From Lachnospiraceae bacterium (GTDB lineage: Bacteria > Bacillota > Clostridia > Lachnospirales > Lachnospiraceae), in NCBI GenBank assembly GCA_024403235.1, contig JAKSSF010000001.1:82259-146258 (forward strand): a DNA stretch of 64,000 nucleotides. The letters are read 5' to 3'. The notes under the pieces are model-generated. The model was not told the origin of the DNA. It did no database searches and was given only the letters and a program-made list of their open reading frames with translations. Below are positions 28,717-36,986 of the stretch, piece by piece; positions within the stretch are counted from its first letter, which is position 1, and each line of letters begins with the position of its first letter. A program made the translations under genes and the position numbers.

Positions 28717-28981
28717 ATTCTATCCTCACTTCTTTAATAGGATTCAAAAATTCTTCTTTATTCATGTACAAACCATCAAGGATGGGTTCCAAATCAATGT
28801 ATTCTTCTATTTCTTCTTTCTTATGACAATATTTGGCCATCACCTCAATATACCCATTATCCCACAGTATAATCTTAGTATATTTTTCCAGATTATTGCA
28901 TGTTCTAAAAGTAAGTTTTGTTCCATTATATGAAAATGTAGTATATTTCGGAAAGCTGCTCAATATTGCAATTCCTTCCAT
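28709..28981 (-). CDS. Small hypothetical protein, first gene of three-gene cassette
   Basis: A 90-residue beta-rich protein (YTTFSYNGTKLTFRTCNN, IILWDNGYIEVMAKYCHKKE, then an acidic EEYIDLEPILDGLYM). The chosen ATG (28981) has GAGG 8 nt upstream; a GTG three codons earlier overlaps that site and is less likely. The C-terminus (FLNPIKEVRIEYV) reminded me of DUF2442-like partners of DUF4160, which would make this a TA-like pair with a third gene between, but I am not sure. It overlaps the next gene by 8 nt. Confidence 0.6.
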   Translation of the reverse strand: MEGIAILSSFPKYTTFSYNGTKLTFRTCNNLEKYTKIILWDNGYIEVMAKYCHKKEEIEEYIDLEPILDGLYMNKEEFLNPIKEVRIEYV

Positions 28982-29109
28982 TGTATCCACCTCACTTCCA
29001 ATTTGTTTCTCTTTTCTTACTATATTTCAGCCCTTAGAATATTATAGCATGATTGAAGGATGGCTACTAGGCATAATATGGTTCTTTGACGTTCATGAAA
29101 ATTCCATTA

Positions 29110-29205
29110 CTAAATGCGATAATAAAAATATTTATTAATTAGCTCATTTGAATCTCTTTCCTTTTCTGCAAACACAAAGCTTTCCGGCACCTTTTTATTC
29201 CACAT
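29110..29205 (-). pseudogene. N-terminal fragment of the gene following the decayed ATPase
   Basis: An ATG overlapping the last codons of the decayed ATPase (ATGTGGAATAA) opens 31 codons: MWNKKVPESFVFAEKERDSN, ending at TAG 29112-29110. The overlap with the ATPase end is the usual layout of two-gene ATPase modules, so this is probably the start of a truncated second gene. The family cannot be told from so little. Confidence 0.35.
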
Positions 29206-29690
29206 TTGATGCTCCCCTTTCCAATTCATCCAGAAGTGAATCATCCGGCAAGGTGGAAAATACATCATTTTCTACAGCACATCGAATAGAATCCGTGTTT
29301 CGCTTTAAGATGTCAGACGCAGATATGGCAGATACCTGATACACTCCATCCTCTATTCTTTTTCGTAAAAAGTGAAGCTGTGCTTCGGTAAATTTAAATC
29401 CAGCATATCCGTATTGTGAGTAGTGAAGATAAGTTGTTCATTTGCGCTGATTCTATCCAGCATGATTCCAAATATTCTCTTCTCAATATCGCTCTGAATA
29501 TAAGAGAAATGCTCATCGCAATAATAAAACGCATTGCTTGAAATCATCATAGAGGTCAAAAATACTGCCACATCAATTCCTTCTGCAGTACCGCTGGAAA
29601 GCACCTCACGATTCAACAGTTTTCCATCCTGGATAATGATCTCCGTTTGATCTCGACGAATAATAAAGGTATCCTTTAAATCCTTGGCTA
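29195..29690 (-). pseudogene. C-terminal remnant of a AAA-type ATPase
   Basis: From about 29690 one frame reads VVIAKDLKDTFIIRRDQTEI, QDGKLLNREVLSSGTAEGID, and then the Walker B/D-loop/H-loop-like block LIFTTHNTDMLDLNLPKHSF. This is the end of an AAA_15/21-type ABC ATPase as found in defence modules. After SFTFYEKE the frame stops (TAG at 29355-29353). One base over it continues LRKRIEDGVYQVSAISASDI to a TAA at 29197-29195, so a frameshift in a T-run near 29370 broke it. The Walker A half is absent: the gene begins where the preceding intact ATPase gene ends. Confidence 0.7.
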
Positions 29691-31103
29691 TTACAACTTA
29701 TACATATCTGCAATCGATATAAGCTTAACATCTCCATTATTAGAAGCGTTAATCAATTCATCAGTAAATCCACCTAGAGAGAAAATCACATAATGATAAT
29801 TCTCACCCTTACCAAAGACTTCTGCATACTCTTCCATTCGTTTAAGCTCGTTCATACCAATCTTTTCATTCTTGAATTTGCAGGAGCCAATGATATAGTC
29901 TGTAACACGTTTATTTGCCTCCTGTACCGGCACTACTACTACATCAATTTGCACTTCTTTCTTGGTTTTTGCATCAGTCCCCCACCACTGACCTATATCT
30001 GATAATTCAAACGGCAAATCATCTGCATAGTGTAATAGATATTCCTTGCACATTTTTTCAAATACAAGCCCCATGTAATCATGTAATTTTGATTTGACTG
30101 CCTTTTCGTATAATTTTTCAAAACGCCCTGCAGATATGGAAGACATATTTTGTGGCACAAATCTGTACCAGAAGCGAAAAAAATTGTCCTCTATCATATA
30201 GATTGTTTTTTTCGTGGAGGATTCCGTAATCGGCATTTCTTTTTTTATTATTCCAAGATCTATTAGCACATTTACATATTTAGAACATGGTCCACTCTCT
30301 AATCCGACCTTTGTTGCAATTTCATTAAGCTTAGAGGCACCTTCTGCTACAGCTCTTATAATGGCATTATATACGGCCGGCTCCCTAAGTTCTTGCTTCA
30401 ACAGGTTCTCGGGTTCCTCAAATAAATAGGAAGATCTATCAAACAGATTCTCAATAAGCGCCCTATCTAAACCTTTTTTTACTGCCAGCTTATTAATATA
30501 ATGAGGAATACCCCCTGTAATTCCATAAATGTATGCATTCTCCTCGTCCGACAGCTCTGGATGAAAAACTGCTGTTTCCTTATATGTCAAAGGCTCAATC
30601 TTAAATTGGGTCGTTCTTCTCCCATACAAAGGACTTTCATATCCAAGCACCTGGTTTTGCATAAAGCTCATGGAAGAACCACAAAGAATAAGGTACATTT
30701 TCCCATTCTGCCATTCGTGATCTATTAAATGCTGAAGACGTGACGAAATAGCCCTATAAGATTCTGCAAGATAGGGAAATTCATCAATCACAAATACCAG
30801 TCGTTCCTCTTTCCCAAGTGTACCTATCTCATTAAGCACAGCTTCAAAGGACGGAAATTCGGGATAATCCCCTGCTTCTGGATGCTCATACTGATATACA
30901 GCTTTAGATAAGGCACTTAAATTCTCAGTTGATGTTGTTTTAAGTGCAGAGAAATAAATTGTCTTTTTTCCTTTACAGAATTCATTGATTAGCGCAGTTT
31001 TACCCACTCTTCTACGCCCATAGATGACGATACATTCAAAGTTTTCTTCTTCGTATCTATGATTCATTTTTCGCAGTTCGTTTTCTCTACAATAAAAAGC
31101 CAT
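29691..31103 (-). CDS. AAA ATPase with DUF234-type C-terminus
   Basis: A 470-residue archaeal-type AAA ATPase. Walker A is GRRRVGKT at 29-36 and Walker B FVIDEF ends at D107-E108. A sensor-like LCGSSMSFM follows, then a winged-helix middle (KLNEIATKVGLESGPCSKYV) and a C-terminal DUF234/PD-(D/E)XK-like domain with QIDVVVV and SCKFKNEKIG. The C-terminal D...K motif pattern resembles a nuclease fold, so activity on DNA is possible but unproven. These genes are frequent in anaerobes and move readily. It has a near-consensus promoter with a short repeat operator in the leader, and is divergent from TspO. Its end coincides with the start of an older ATPase remnant. Confidence 0.8.
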   Translation of the reverse strand: MAFYCRENELRKMNHRYEEENFECIVIYGRRRVGKTALINEFCKGKKTIYFSALKTTSTENLSALSKAVYQYEHPEAGDYPEFPSFEAVLNEIGTLGKEERLVFVIDEFPYLAESYRAISSRLQHLIDHEWQNGKMYLILCGSSMSFMQNQVLGYESPLYGRRTTQFKIEPLTYKETAVFHPELSDEENAYIYGITGGIPHYINKLAVKKGLDRALIENLFDRSSYLFEEPENLLKQELREPAVYNAIIRAVAEGASKLNEIATKVGLESGPCSKYVNVLIDLGIIKKEMPITESSTKKTIYMIEDNFFRFWYRFVPQNMSSISAGRFEKLYEKAVKSKLHDYMGLVFEKMCKEYLLHYADDLPFELSDIGQWWGTDAKTKKEVQIDVVVVPVQEANKRVTDYIIGSCKFKNEKIGMNELKRMEEYAEVFGKGENYHYVIFSLGGFTDELINASNNGDVKLISIADMYKL

Positions 31104-31126
31104 GACCGTCTCCTGATTTATTATAA

Positions 31127-31147
31127 TCGTAAGTTAGTAACTCGTAA
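31127..31147 (-). promoter_or_regulatory. Repeat operator in the leader of the DUF234 ATPase gene
   Basis: The TCGTAA hexamer occurs twice as a direct repeat (31127-31132, 31142-31147), separated by the palindrome GTTAGTAAC (31133-31141). It lies from about +8 to +28 relative to the predicted start and 24-44 nt before the ATG. A blocking site for an autorepressor is the simplest reading. Confidence 0.5.
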
Positions 31148-31161
31148 TCTACTTTTCTATA

Positions 31162-31189
31162 ATTATATCTAAATAATACTGATAGTCAA
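31162..31189 (-). promoter_or_regulatory. Promoter of the DUF234 ATPase gene
   Basis: On the minus strand TTGACT (31189-31184), 16 nt, TATAAT (31167-31162): a near-consensus sigma-A promoter. It lies in the divergent gap to tspO, 59 nt before the ATPase ATG. Confidence 0.7.
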
Positions 31190-31296
31190 GCATATTTATG
31201 GTACTCACAGACATTTTCTTTCTGTGTATAAATAACCTGCCACATACATATCCTAATATTATTTACATGGGTTAAATCTTTGATTGAGGGAATTGT

Positions 31297-31779
31297 ATGA
31301 AAAAAAGAAGTCTGATTGGCATAATTATCGGTATTGGCATTCCACTTCTAACCGGTGGAATCTCGGCACTCCTTACACGAAAGAACATGCAGTTGTTCGA
31401 TACGTTGAAACAACCGCCTCTCTCTCCTCCCGGATGGCTGTTTCCGGTTGCCTGGACCATTCTATATATTCTGATGGGACTTGCATCTTATTATGTTTAT
31501 CGTCATAAGAAATCTGAACAGAATGAAGAAATAAACAGTGCGCTTCGCCTTTATGGACTCCAATTATTTTTTAACTTTATGTGGTCCATTGTTTTCTTTA
31601 ATCTGAAGTGGTATTTATTTGCATTTATCTGGCTGATGATTCTGTGGGTAATGATTCTGGTAATGACATGCAAATTTATGCACATTGATCGCCGGGCAGG
31701 GAATATGATTATCCCGTACGTTCTCTGGGTTACTTTCGCTGCCTATTTAAATCTTGGAGTTTATATATTAAATCGCTAA
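31297..31779 (+). CDS. tspO: TspO/MBR-family membrane protein
   Basis: A 160-residue five-helix membrane protein of the TspO/peripheral benzodiazepine receptor family, which binds tetrapyrroles and sterol-like ligands. Typical motifs are present: KQPPLSPPGWLFPVAWTILY (P-x-W-xF/P-x-W loop), MGLASYYVYRHKK, LYGLQLFFNFMWSIVFF and YVLWVTFAAYLNLGVY. Length is normal. A GAGGGA site lies 6 nt before the ATG. It is the only plus-strand gene in the window, divergent from the DUF234 ATPase and convergent with jetD. Its role here is unclear, and it has no obvious link to polysaccharide synthesis. Confidence 0.9.
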   Translation: MKKRSLIGIIIGIGIPLLTGGISALLTRKNMQLFDTLKQPPLSPPGWLFPVAWTILYILMGLASYYVYRHKKSEQNEEINSALRLYGLQLFFNFMWSIVFFNLKWYLFAFIWLMILWVMILVMTCKFMHIDRRAGNMIIPYVLWVTFAAYLNLGVYILNR

Positions 31780-31817
31780 ACCGCAAGGTTTGGCGAGTAG
31801 ACAAAATGCTAAAGATA

Positions 31818-33086
31818 TCACACCTTTATCCTGACACATTCCTGCTCAATTTTAACTCCTTGCAGTAGCATATGCTCCAAAACATCCTTCTGATGGATAA
31901 AAAAAGGATCCTCCATCATGTTTTGCAGCTGTTTTTTATCATGCTCTGTCAGTGGTCTGCCTAAGTGCTTATAGTTCTCATAGGTTTCCATACCCATTCC
32001 TATAGGCTGAAATGGAATACAGGTTGCCTGGCACAAGTTTTTCCAAATGAGAAAGCCCCCTGCATCCATATCTCCAAAGTGATAAAAAAGAATCTGCTGA
32101 TATGCCTGATATAATTTTTCCAACATATGTTTTCTTGGCGTATTGGCAAAGCCACCCAAATACAGACAAAGACCTTTCCCCTGTACTTTCTCTTCAGTTT
32201 TCCAAGTATGAAAACTGGTTAGGTTTTCTATAGTGATTACATAATCCGGTCGAATGGTTGTGTCCCAGACAATTTTTTCTATGTCCTCATTGGATATGCC
32301 CAGTCCACCAGGCAGGTTTTCGAGGTTGACATAAGTTTTTCCGTCTTCTTCGCTCTCTGTCCCTATCCACAGGGCTCCATATCCTTTACACATCACCCAG
32401 GATGGATTCCGAAAAATCTGGTATTCTGCCAGGATTTCCTCTTCTGACAGGTTCGAAATATCCTCCGTGTAGCTTGTGCCTCCAAATCTTCTTATAATGC
32501 CAATGACCTTTTTGATTTCTCCCTCTGCCACCTTGGAATCATGGAAAACAGCGATGGATAGCTGCCGCAAAAAAATTTCCTGCTGATTGTTTTCTATTGC
32601 AGTTAACAACTTTAAAGTAGGTTCCAACTGCTGGGGTTTCTCTATATTGCAGTATTCTTTGATGCTTTCGCCTTTTTCCAGCCTTTCTAATAACCAGTGA
32701 AGAAATATCTGACAGATTTCTGAGGTATACAGAGATTGATACTTTTCCAATAAAGAAAGCTGTTTTTTTGCCTTTTCCTGCTTTGGCTGTCTGGATAAGA
32801 CCTGATAAATTTCATTCACCTTGGACAGGTTCAGCACACATTTTTCTAAAATATGCTTTTTCTTCTTTCCCCATTCCAATGCAATATAGCCTTTTGCTTC
32901 CAGTTCATAGAATTGCTCATGAATGGCATCATAGGCCAAGCTTGTCACATCAAAGTATTCCGGAAAGGTTTGCTTGTTTATCGGAACAGTTATTGTGATG
33001 TTCACGCGATTTTTTTCTTCATATAAAAGACTATTTTCATAGCGATCCAGCAATAAATGTAATAGCCGTTCGTCGTAGCGTTTCAT
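31818..33086 (-). CDS. jetD: Wadjet system nuclease subunit JetD
   Basis: A 422-residue protein, the last gene of the Wadjet operon. The N-terminal half is DUF3322-like and helical. The C-terminal half is a Toprim/TopoVI-A-like nuclease domain: VITIENLTSFHTW and FYHFGDMDAGGFLIWKNL, where GDMDAGG is the metal-binding DxD block. In studied systems JetD cuts DNA after the SMC-like JetABC motor has tested a circular substrate. I start it at the ATG at 33086 (AGGA 8 nt upstream) rather than 33107, which has no ribosome site. It follows jetC by 48 nt. All expected motifs are present, so it should be active. Confidence 0.9.
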   Translation of the reverse strand: MKRYDERLLHLLLDRYENSLLYEEKNRVNITITVPINKQTFPEYFDVTSLAYDAIHEQFYELEAKGYIALEWGKKKKHILEKCVLNLSKVNEIYQVLSRQPKQEKAKKQLSLLEKYQSLYTSEICQIFLHWLLERLEKGESIKEYCNIEKPQQLEPTLKLLTAIENNQQEIFLRQLSIAVFHDSKVAEGEIKKVIGIIRRFGGTSYTEDISNLSEEEILAEYQIFRNPSWVMCKGYGALWIGTESEEDGKTYVNLENLPGGLGISNEDIEKIVWDTTIRPDYVITIENLTSFHTWKTEEKVQGKGLCLYLGGFANTPRKHMLEKLYQAYQQILFYHFGDMDAGGFLIWKNLCQATCIPFQPIGMGMETYENYKHLGRPLTEHDKKQLQNMMEDPFFIHQKDVLEHMLLQGVKIEQECVRIKV

Positions 33087-33134
33087 ATGCTGTTTCCTTT
33101 CCTGCATTTTTTGTCTTATGGGAAGTCATTTCTT

Positions 33135-36100
33135 TTATACCCTAGCAAACTCCTCTATAAAGCTGGCATTTCCAGCCTGCAATGCCAACAATACTTTATC
33201 CATATAAGCCCCTATATATTGAATCTTGTCCGGTGGTGCAGCGATGATAATCTGCAAATTGGAGTGTAGACTTGTTAAAAATTCCAGCACCCCCGCCATT
33301 CTGTCATCATCCATGTTGTTGAAGGCTTCATCCATCATCATAAGCCCCACGGCGTCTCCGCCGATACTATTGCGGTACAACTGCATAAAGGAAGCTGCCA
33401 TGGTAATATAGAAAGGTGTCTGAGTCTCTCCACCACTTTTTTCTCTGCTGACCTTGGAATAGAGCATATAATTTCCATCGGGTAGCGTAATCTTAATATC
33501 ATAATCCATATAGGATCTGTAATCGGTGAAAAATTCTAAAGTTTTTGCACTGTCCTCATCATCCAAGGCCAGTTTTTCAAAAAGTTCATCGATAACTTCT
33601 TTGTGATTTTGCATGAAAATACCGGAGAAAATGGAGGCTCCACCAGCCAGATTAAAATCATCCATAATCATGGTATAATAGCGTTTCAAATTGCCTTTGG
33701 GTTCGTAAAGAAATTCATAGTGTTCCTTGCTGAAAGGAATTTCCTCCAATGCCCTGTTTAATTCCTTAAACTCATTTCTAGCTTGTTTAATATTTTCCTG
33801 TAACCTGGATAGGAATTGTTCTCTAAATTCCTCTTCTGCCGCATTTCTTGCCCTATAGACTTTCTCTTCATATTCCAGCAATTGTGAATTTTTCAGTTTA
33901 TCCAGTTCTGCCTGGAAATCCGGAAAGCCTGCCAAAGAATCCGCCGCTCCGAAATCATGAGCCACTTTGTATTCTCGCATTAGGCGTACCATTTCCTCTT
34001 CCGCTTTTTGACGTAAAGTTTCATTTGCTTTTCTGGCCTTTTCTCTATTTTCTTTAAATTTTGTTAATTCTATGCCTTTTACCAGCTTTTGGTATTCCTT
34101 TTCGCAATCTTCGACGTTTTCCCACATTTTTTGGAACAGTTCTTCCACATACTTGCTTTGGGATTTCAGTTCCCATTCATTGCTTTGGATTTTTCCCTGA
34201 ATATTTTTGATACGTTCCTGGAGTTTCCCCTGCTCTATGAATAGTTCCTTCAGTTTATCTTCCAACTTCCGTTGTTCCTGCTTCAGTTCCCGCAAGTGGA
34301 TTCGTTTCTGAATCAGGGTTTCATTCTGCTTTATTTCTTTGATGGTTTCCAGACAGTGCTTCAACTGAGCCTTATGGGCCCGTTCCTCTTCCAATTTAGG
34401 CAGGAGATACAGGATTTCTTTTTCCTCAGATTGGTTCAAAAGTAACTCCTGTTTTTGCAGTCTTTCCCTACTTTCTTCCAATACCTTTCTCTCCTCTTGC
34501 AGCAAGGCTTTTTCTTCTTTTGCAGCCTGCAGCTGCTTCATTGCTGCCTGTGCCCCAATATAAGGCGTACTATATACTGTGGGGGAAATGGCACTGGCCA
34601 CATGATTTTGATAGCGCATACACTGTTTGGTAATGGCAATCTTATATTGCTTCAGTTCCCGATAGGAGTCACACCTTTGCACCCGTCCCAAAATCATATT
34701 GATATATCGTTTTGCCCAAATATTTTTACTGGAAACCACTTCCGCCAAGCTTCCTACGGGTGTTTCATCATAGCTTTCCAGTTTTCCCGTATTGATAAGG
34801 CCGGCTCCGTACACCAGCTTCTGCTGCCGCATTTTATCATATACAGACAGAGCCATATCGAAATCTTCCGGTTCCACCAGCAAATAAAATCTCTGTTTAT
34901 TCAGGTATCCTTCTACCGCATTTTGCCAGCTTTCCTCTAAAATCTCCAAAGTTTCGCACAGAATACGAACTTCTCCGGTTCGTCTAAGCTTTGTAAACTG
35001 ATCCTTGATAGCTTGCTGTAATAGTTCTACCTCTTTAGGATAAATCAGTCTTTTTTCTTCCAATTTGCGAATTTTTCGTTCTACATCCTGTAGCTTATTT
35101 TGGGTATCATTAAAAGCTACTTCTTTTTTACCAAGCTCTTTTAAGGTGTTTCCTCTCAGTTTATCTCTATTTGCAGCTACCTTTTCCAATGCCAACATCA
35201 GCTCTGCCAGACTTTCCAGCTGTTCCAGTGCTTGCAGCATTTTGGAAAGCTGCACAAAGGGTTCTTTATCCTCCTGTAAAAAGGACAAAATTTTCTCCAG
35301 ATTTTCAACTGTCTTTTTCCCTTTTGCTTTTAGTTTCTTCACTTCTACAGTATCTGCTTCAATTTGTTTTTCTAATGTCTTCTTTTCCTTTTCCAGCTCT
35401 GACAAGGCTCTGAATTCTTCATTTTGATTTAGTTCCACTTCCAAAGCAAGGATGGTCTCCGCCATACGCCCCCTAACCTCATCCATGTTGGCATACTGCT
35501 TCTGGTTTTCTTCCTCCTGGCGTTTAGCTAATCTAATATTCTCCAGGCCTTGTGCAATGGTTTCTTTATAAATGTCCTCTACCGCTCTTGCAATAAAGTA
35601 CTCATGGTTTCTATCCAACCTTTGGTAATTTTCCACTTCCCCTTCTTTACTGCAAATCTTATCCAGCTCTTCAATTCTCTTTTTCACATCCCGAAGCAAA
35701 AGCTCCAAGTCCTGATAGCTATGTACATTTTCCCGAAGAGCATCAATATTGACCTCTTTGGAATCCAACACATAAGAATAGACAAAGTCTTTAATATCGT
35801 GAATGGGCTTAAACGCTAAGGCCTTGGGAATTAAGGCAAAAAATTTCTCATCCAATCTGCCAAATCTGGCTAGAATCATTTTCTTTGCCTCATTTACTGT
35901 AGTAGCAAAATTTTTGATTCCTTTATTACTGGTTCGAAAAGCCTGAATGCCTTTTACCTGTCTGTCCCGAAAGAACAGTTCATCCTTCAGGCTTTGGTTT
36001 TCCATCAAATACCAAGCCGTATTCGGTTCCTTTTCCTCTGTGGCAGTATCCATTACCACTCCCAGCAGGAAAGGATATTGCTTACTGTCATCATAAAACT

Positions 36101-36380
36101 CCAGGCAAATATGGGCAGAAAGCGCTCCTTCTCGTTCATAGGGATGATCTTCCTGTCCGGTTTTACAACGGATATAGCTATTTAAGTTTCTTTTCCCCTT
36201 TTCATGGGCAGCTTTATTAAAGTTTGCCTTAGAACAGGTAATGGCAAACTGAATGGCATCCAATATGGTAGATTTTCCGGCACCATTTTCTCCCGATAAC
36301 AAAACGCATCTTTCAAAAGGAATGGTTTCATCCGAAAATCTATGCCAATTAATCAATCTCACCTTCTGAAGCTTCTTCAT
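33135..36380 (-). CDS. jetC: Wadjet SMC-like ATPase JetC
   Basis: A 1081-residue MukB/SMC-like ATPase. Walker A is GENGAGKST at 30-38 in an N-terminal start typical of these proteins (VRLINWHRFSDETIPFE). Two long coiled-coil arms (about 255-480 and 620-900) flank a hinge at about 490-610. The C-terminal part has the signature SREKSGGETQTPF and Walker B LMMMDEAFNNMD, followed by a switch-His-like IIIAAPPDK. It is expected to dimerise and extrude DNA loops with JetA and JetB. It overlaps jetB by 32 nt, with AAGGAG 9 nt before its ATG. Confidence 0.93.
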   Translation of the reverse strand: MKKLQKVRLINWHRFSDETIPFERCVLLSGENGAGKSTILDAIQFAITCSKANFNKAAHEKGKRNLNSYIRCKTGQEDHPYEREGALSAHICLEFYDDSKQYPFLLGVVMDTATEEKEPNTAWYLMENQSLKDELFFRDRQVKGIQAFRTSNKGIKNFATTVNEAKKMILARFGRLDEKFFALIPKALAFKPIHDIKDFVYSYVLDSKEVNIDALRENVHSYQDLELLLRDVKKRIEELDKICSKEGEVENYQRLDRNHEYFIARAVEDIYKETIAQGLENIRLAKRQEEENQKQYANMDEVRGRMAETILALEVELNQNEEFRALSELEKEKKTLEKQIEADTVEVKKLKAKGKKTVENLEKILSFLQEDKEPFVQLSKMLQALEQLESLAELMLALEKVAANRDKLRGNTLKELGKKEVAFNDTQNKLQDVERKIRKLEEKRLIYPKEVELLQQAIKDQFTKLRRTGEVRILCETLEILEESWQNAVEGYLNKQRFYLLVEPEDFDMALSVYDKMRQQKLVYGAGLINTGKLESYDETPVGSLAEVVSSKNIWAKRYINMILGRVQRCDSYRELKQYKIAITKQCMRYQNHVASAISPTVYSTPYIGAQAAMKQLQAAKEEKALLQEERKVLEESRERLQKQELLLNQSEEKEILYLLPKLEEERAHKAQLKHCLETIKEIKQNETLIQKRIHLRELKQEQRKLEDKLKELFIEQGKLQERIKNIQGKIQSNEWELKSQSKYVEELFQKMWENVEDCEKEYQKLVKGIELTKFKENREKARKANETLRQKAEEEMVRLMREYKVAHDFGAADSLAGFPDFQAELDKLKNSQLLEYEEKVYRARNAAEEEFREQFLSRLQENIKQARNEFKELNRALEEIPFSKEHYEFLYEPKGNLKRYYTMIMDDFNLAGGASIFSGIFMQNHKEVIDELFEKLALDDEDSAKTLEFFTDYRSYMDYDIKITLPDGNYMLYSKVSREKSGGETQTPFYITMAASFMQLYRNSIGGDAVGLMMMDEAFNNMDDDRMAGVLEFLTSLHSNLQIIIAAPPDKIQYIGAYMDKVLLALQAGNASFIEEFARV

Positions 36381-36972
36381 CCGGATTATCTCCTTCCTGG
36401 GAACCTTTACGGTATCTTTCCATCAAATCACTGACTCTTTTAATATCTTCCACACGCACTGCCATCAAGATAGAATCGTAAATCACAATTCTGGCATCCT
36501 CTTGGGTCACATCTCCATCCAATATTTCTATCAGATTATAACGTTTCAATAACTGTAACGTATTTCCCATAGTGGTTTTATCAATCTGCTTGGCACGGAT
36601 CCGCATGGAAAGATATTTTTCCTGAATATCCCCCACATTTATAAGCACATCTGTCAGCGATAGCTCTCTCTTTTTCTCATCGTAGAGAATACGAAGAATC
36701 AATAGAATAATAGATTCATTCAGTTTCAGACGTACATGATTGTAGTTTTCCCGATTGACCAGCTGCACTACCCCATATTCTTCATTGATTTCCAACACAT
36801 ACCCCAACACATCCAGGTAATGTTCAAAAACCTCTTTATGTCTGAGAATAAAGTAATACTCTGATTTCGTGGACTCATTTTGCTTGGTAATAAAACAAAT
36901 GCTCATCAGCTTATTACAGACTCTGCGAAACTCGTCCCTATCCTTTTGATACATATTTTCAAACAATTCCAT
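36349..36972 (-). CDS. jetB: Wadjet kleisin-associated subunit JetB (DUF4194-like)
   Basis: A 207-residue protein matching DUF4194/JetB, the MukE/KITE-like subunit: an N-terminal winged-helix pattern (FRRVCNKLMSICFITKQN), then YYFILRHKEVFEHYLDVLGY and a second winged helix (QIDKTTMGNTLQLLKRYNL). The C-terminus is acidic (GSQEGDNPDEEASEGEID) and is encoded in the overlap with jetC. An AAGGA site precedes the ATG. It lies 14 nt after jetA. Family length and order agree with known Wadjet operons. Confidence 0.9.
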   Translation of the reverse strand: MELFENMYQKDRDEFRRVCNKLMSICFITKQNESTKSEYYFILRHKEVFEHYLDVLGYVLEINEEYGVVQLVNRENYNHVRLKLNESIILLILRILYDEKKRELSLTDVLINVGDIQEKYLSMRIRAKQIDKTTMGNTLQLLKRYNLIEILDGDVTQEDARIVIYDSILMAVRVEDIKRVSDLMERYRKGSQEGDNPDEEASEGEID

Positions 36973-36986
36973 TGTTATTTCCTTCT

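Noticed and set aside
28833..29138. 101-codon plus-strand ORF across the cassette start
   Set aside because: Its first part is antisense to the first cassette gene and the rest crosses an A/T-rich gap; no ribosome site.
31782..31795. AAACC-GCAA-GGTTT hairpin after tspO as a terminator
   Set aside because: A stable GNRA loop but only five pairs and no T-run on either strand, so I do not call it.
34455..34940. 161-codon plus-strand ORF inside jetC
   Set aside because: It is antisense to the coiled-coil region of jetC, rich in Leu/Phe/Gln as such shadows are, and has no ribosome site.
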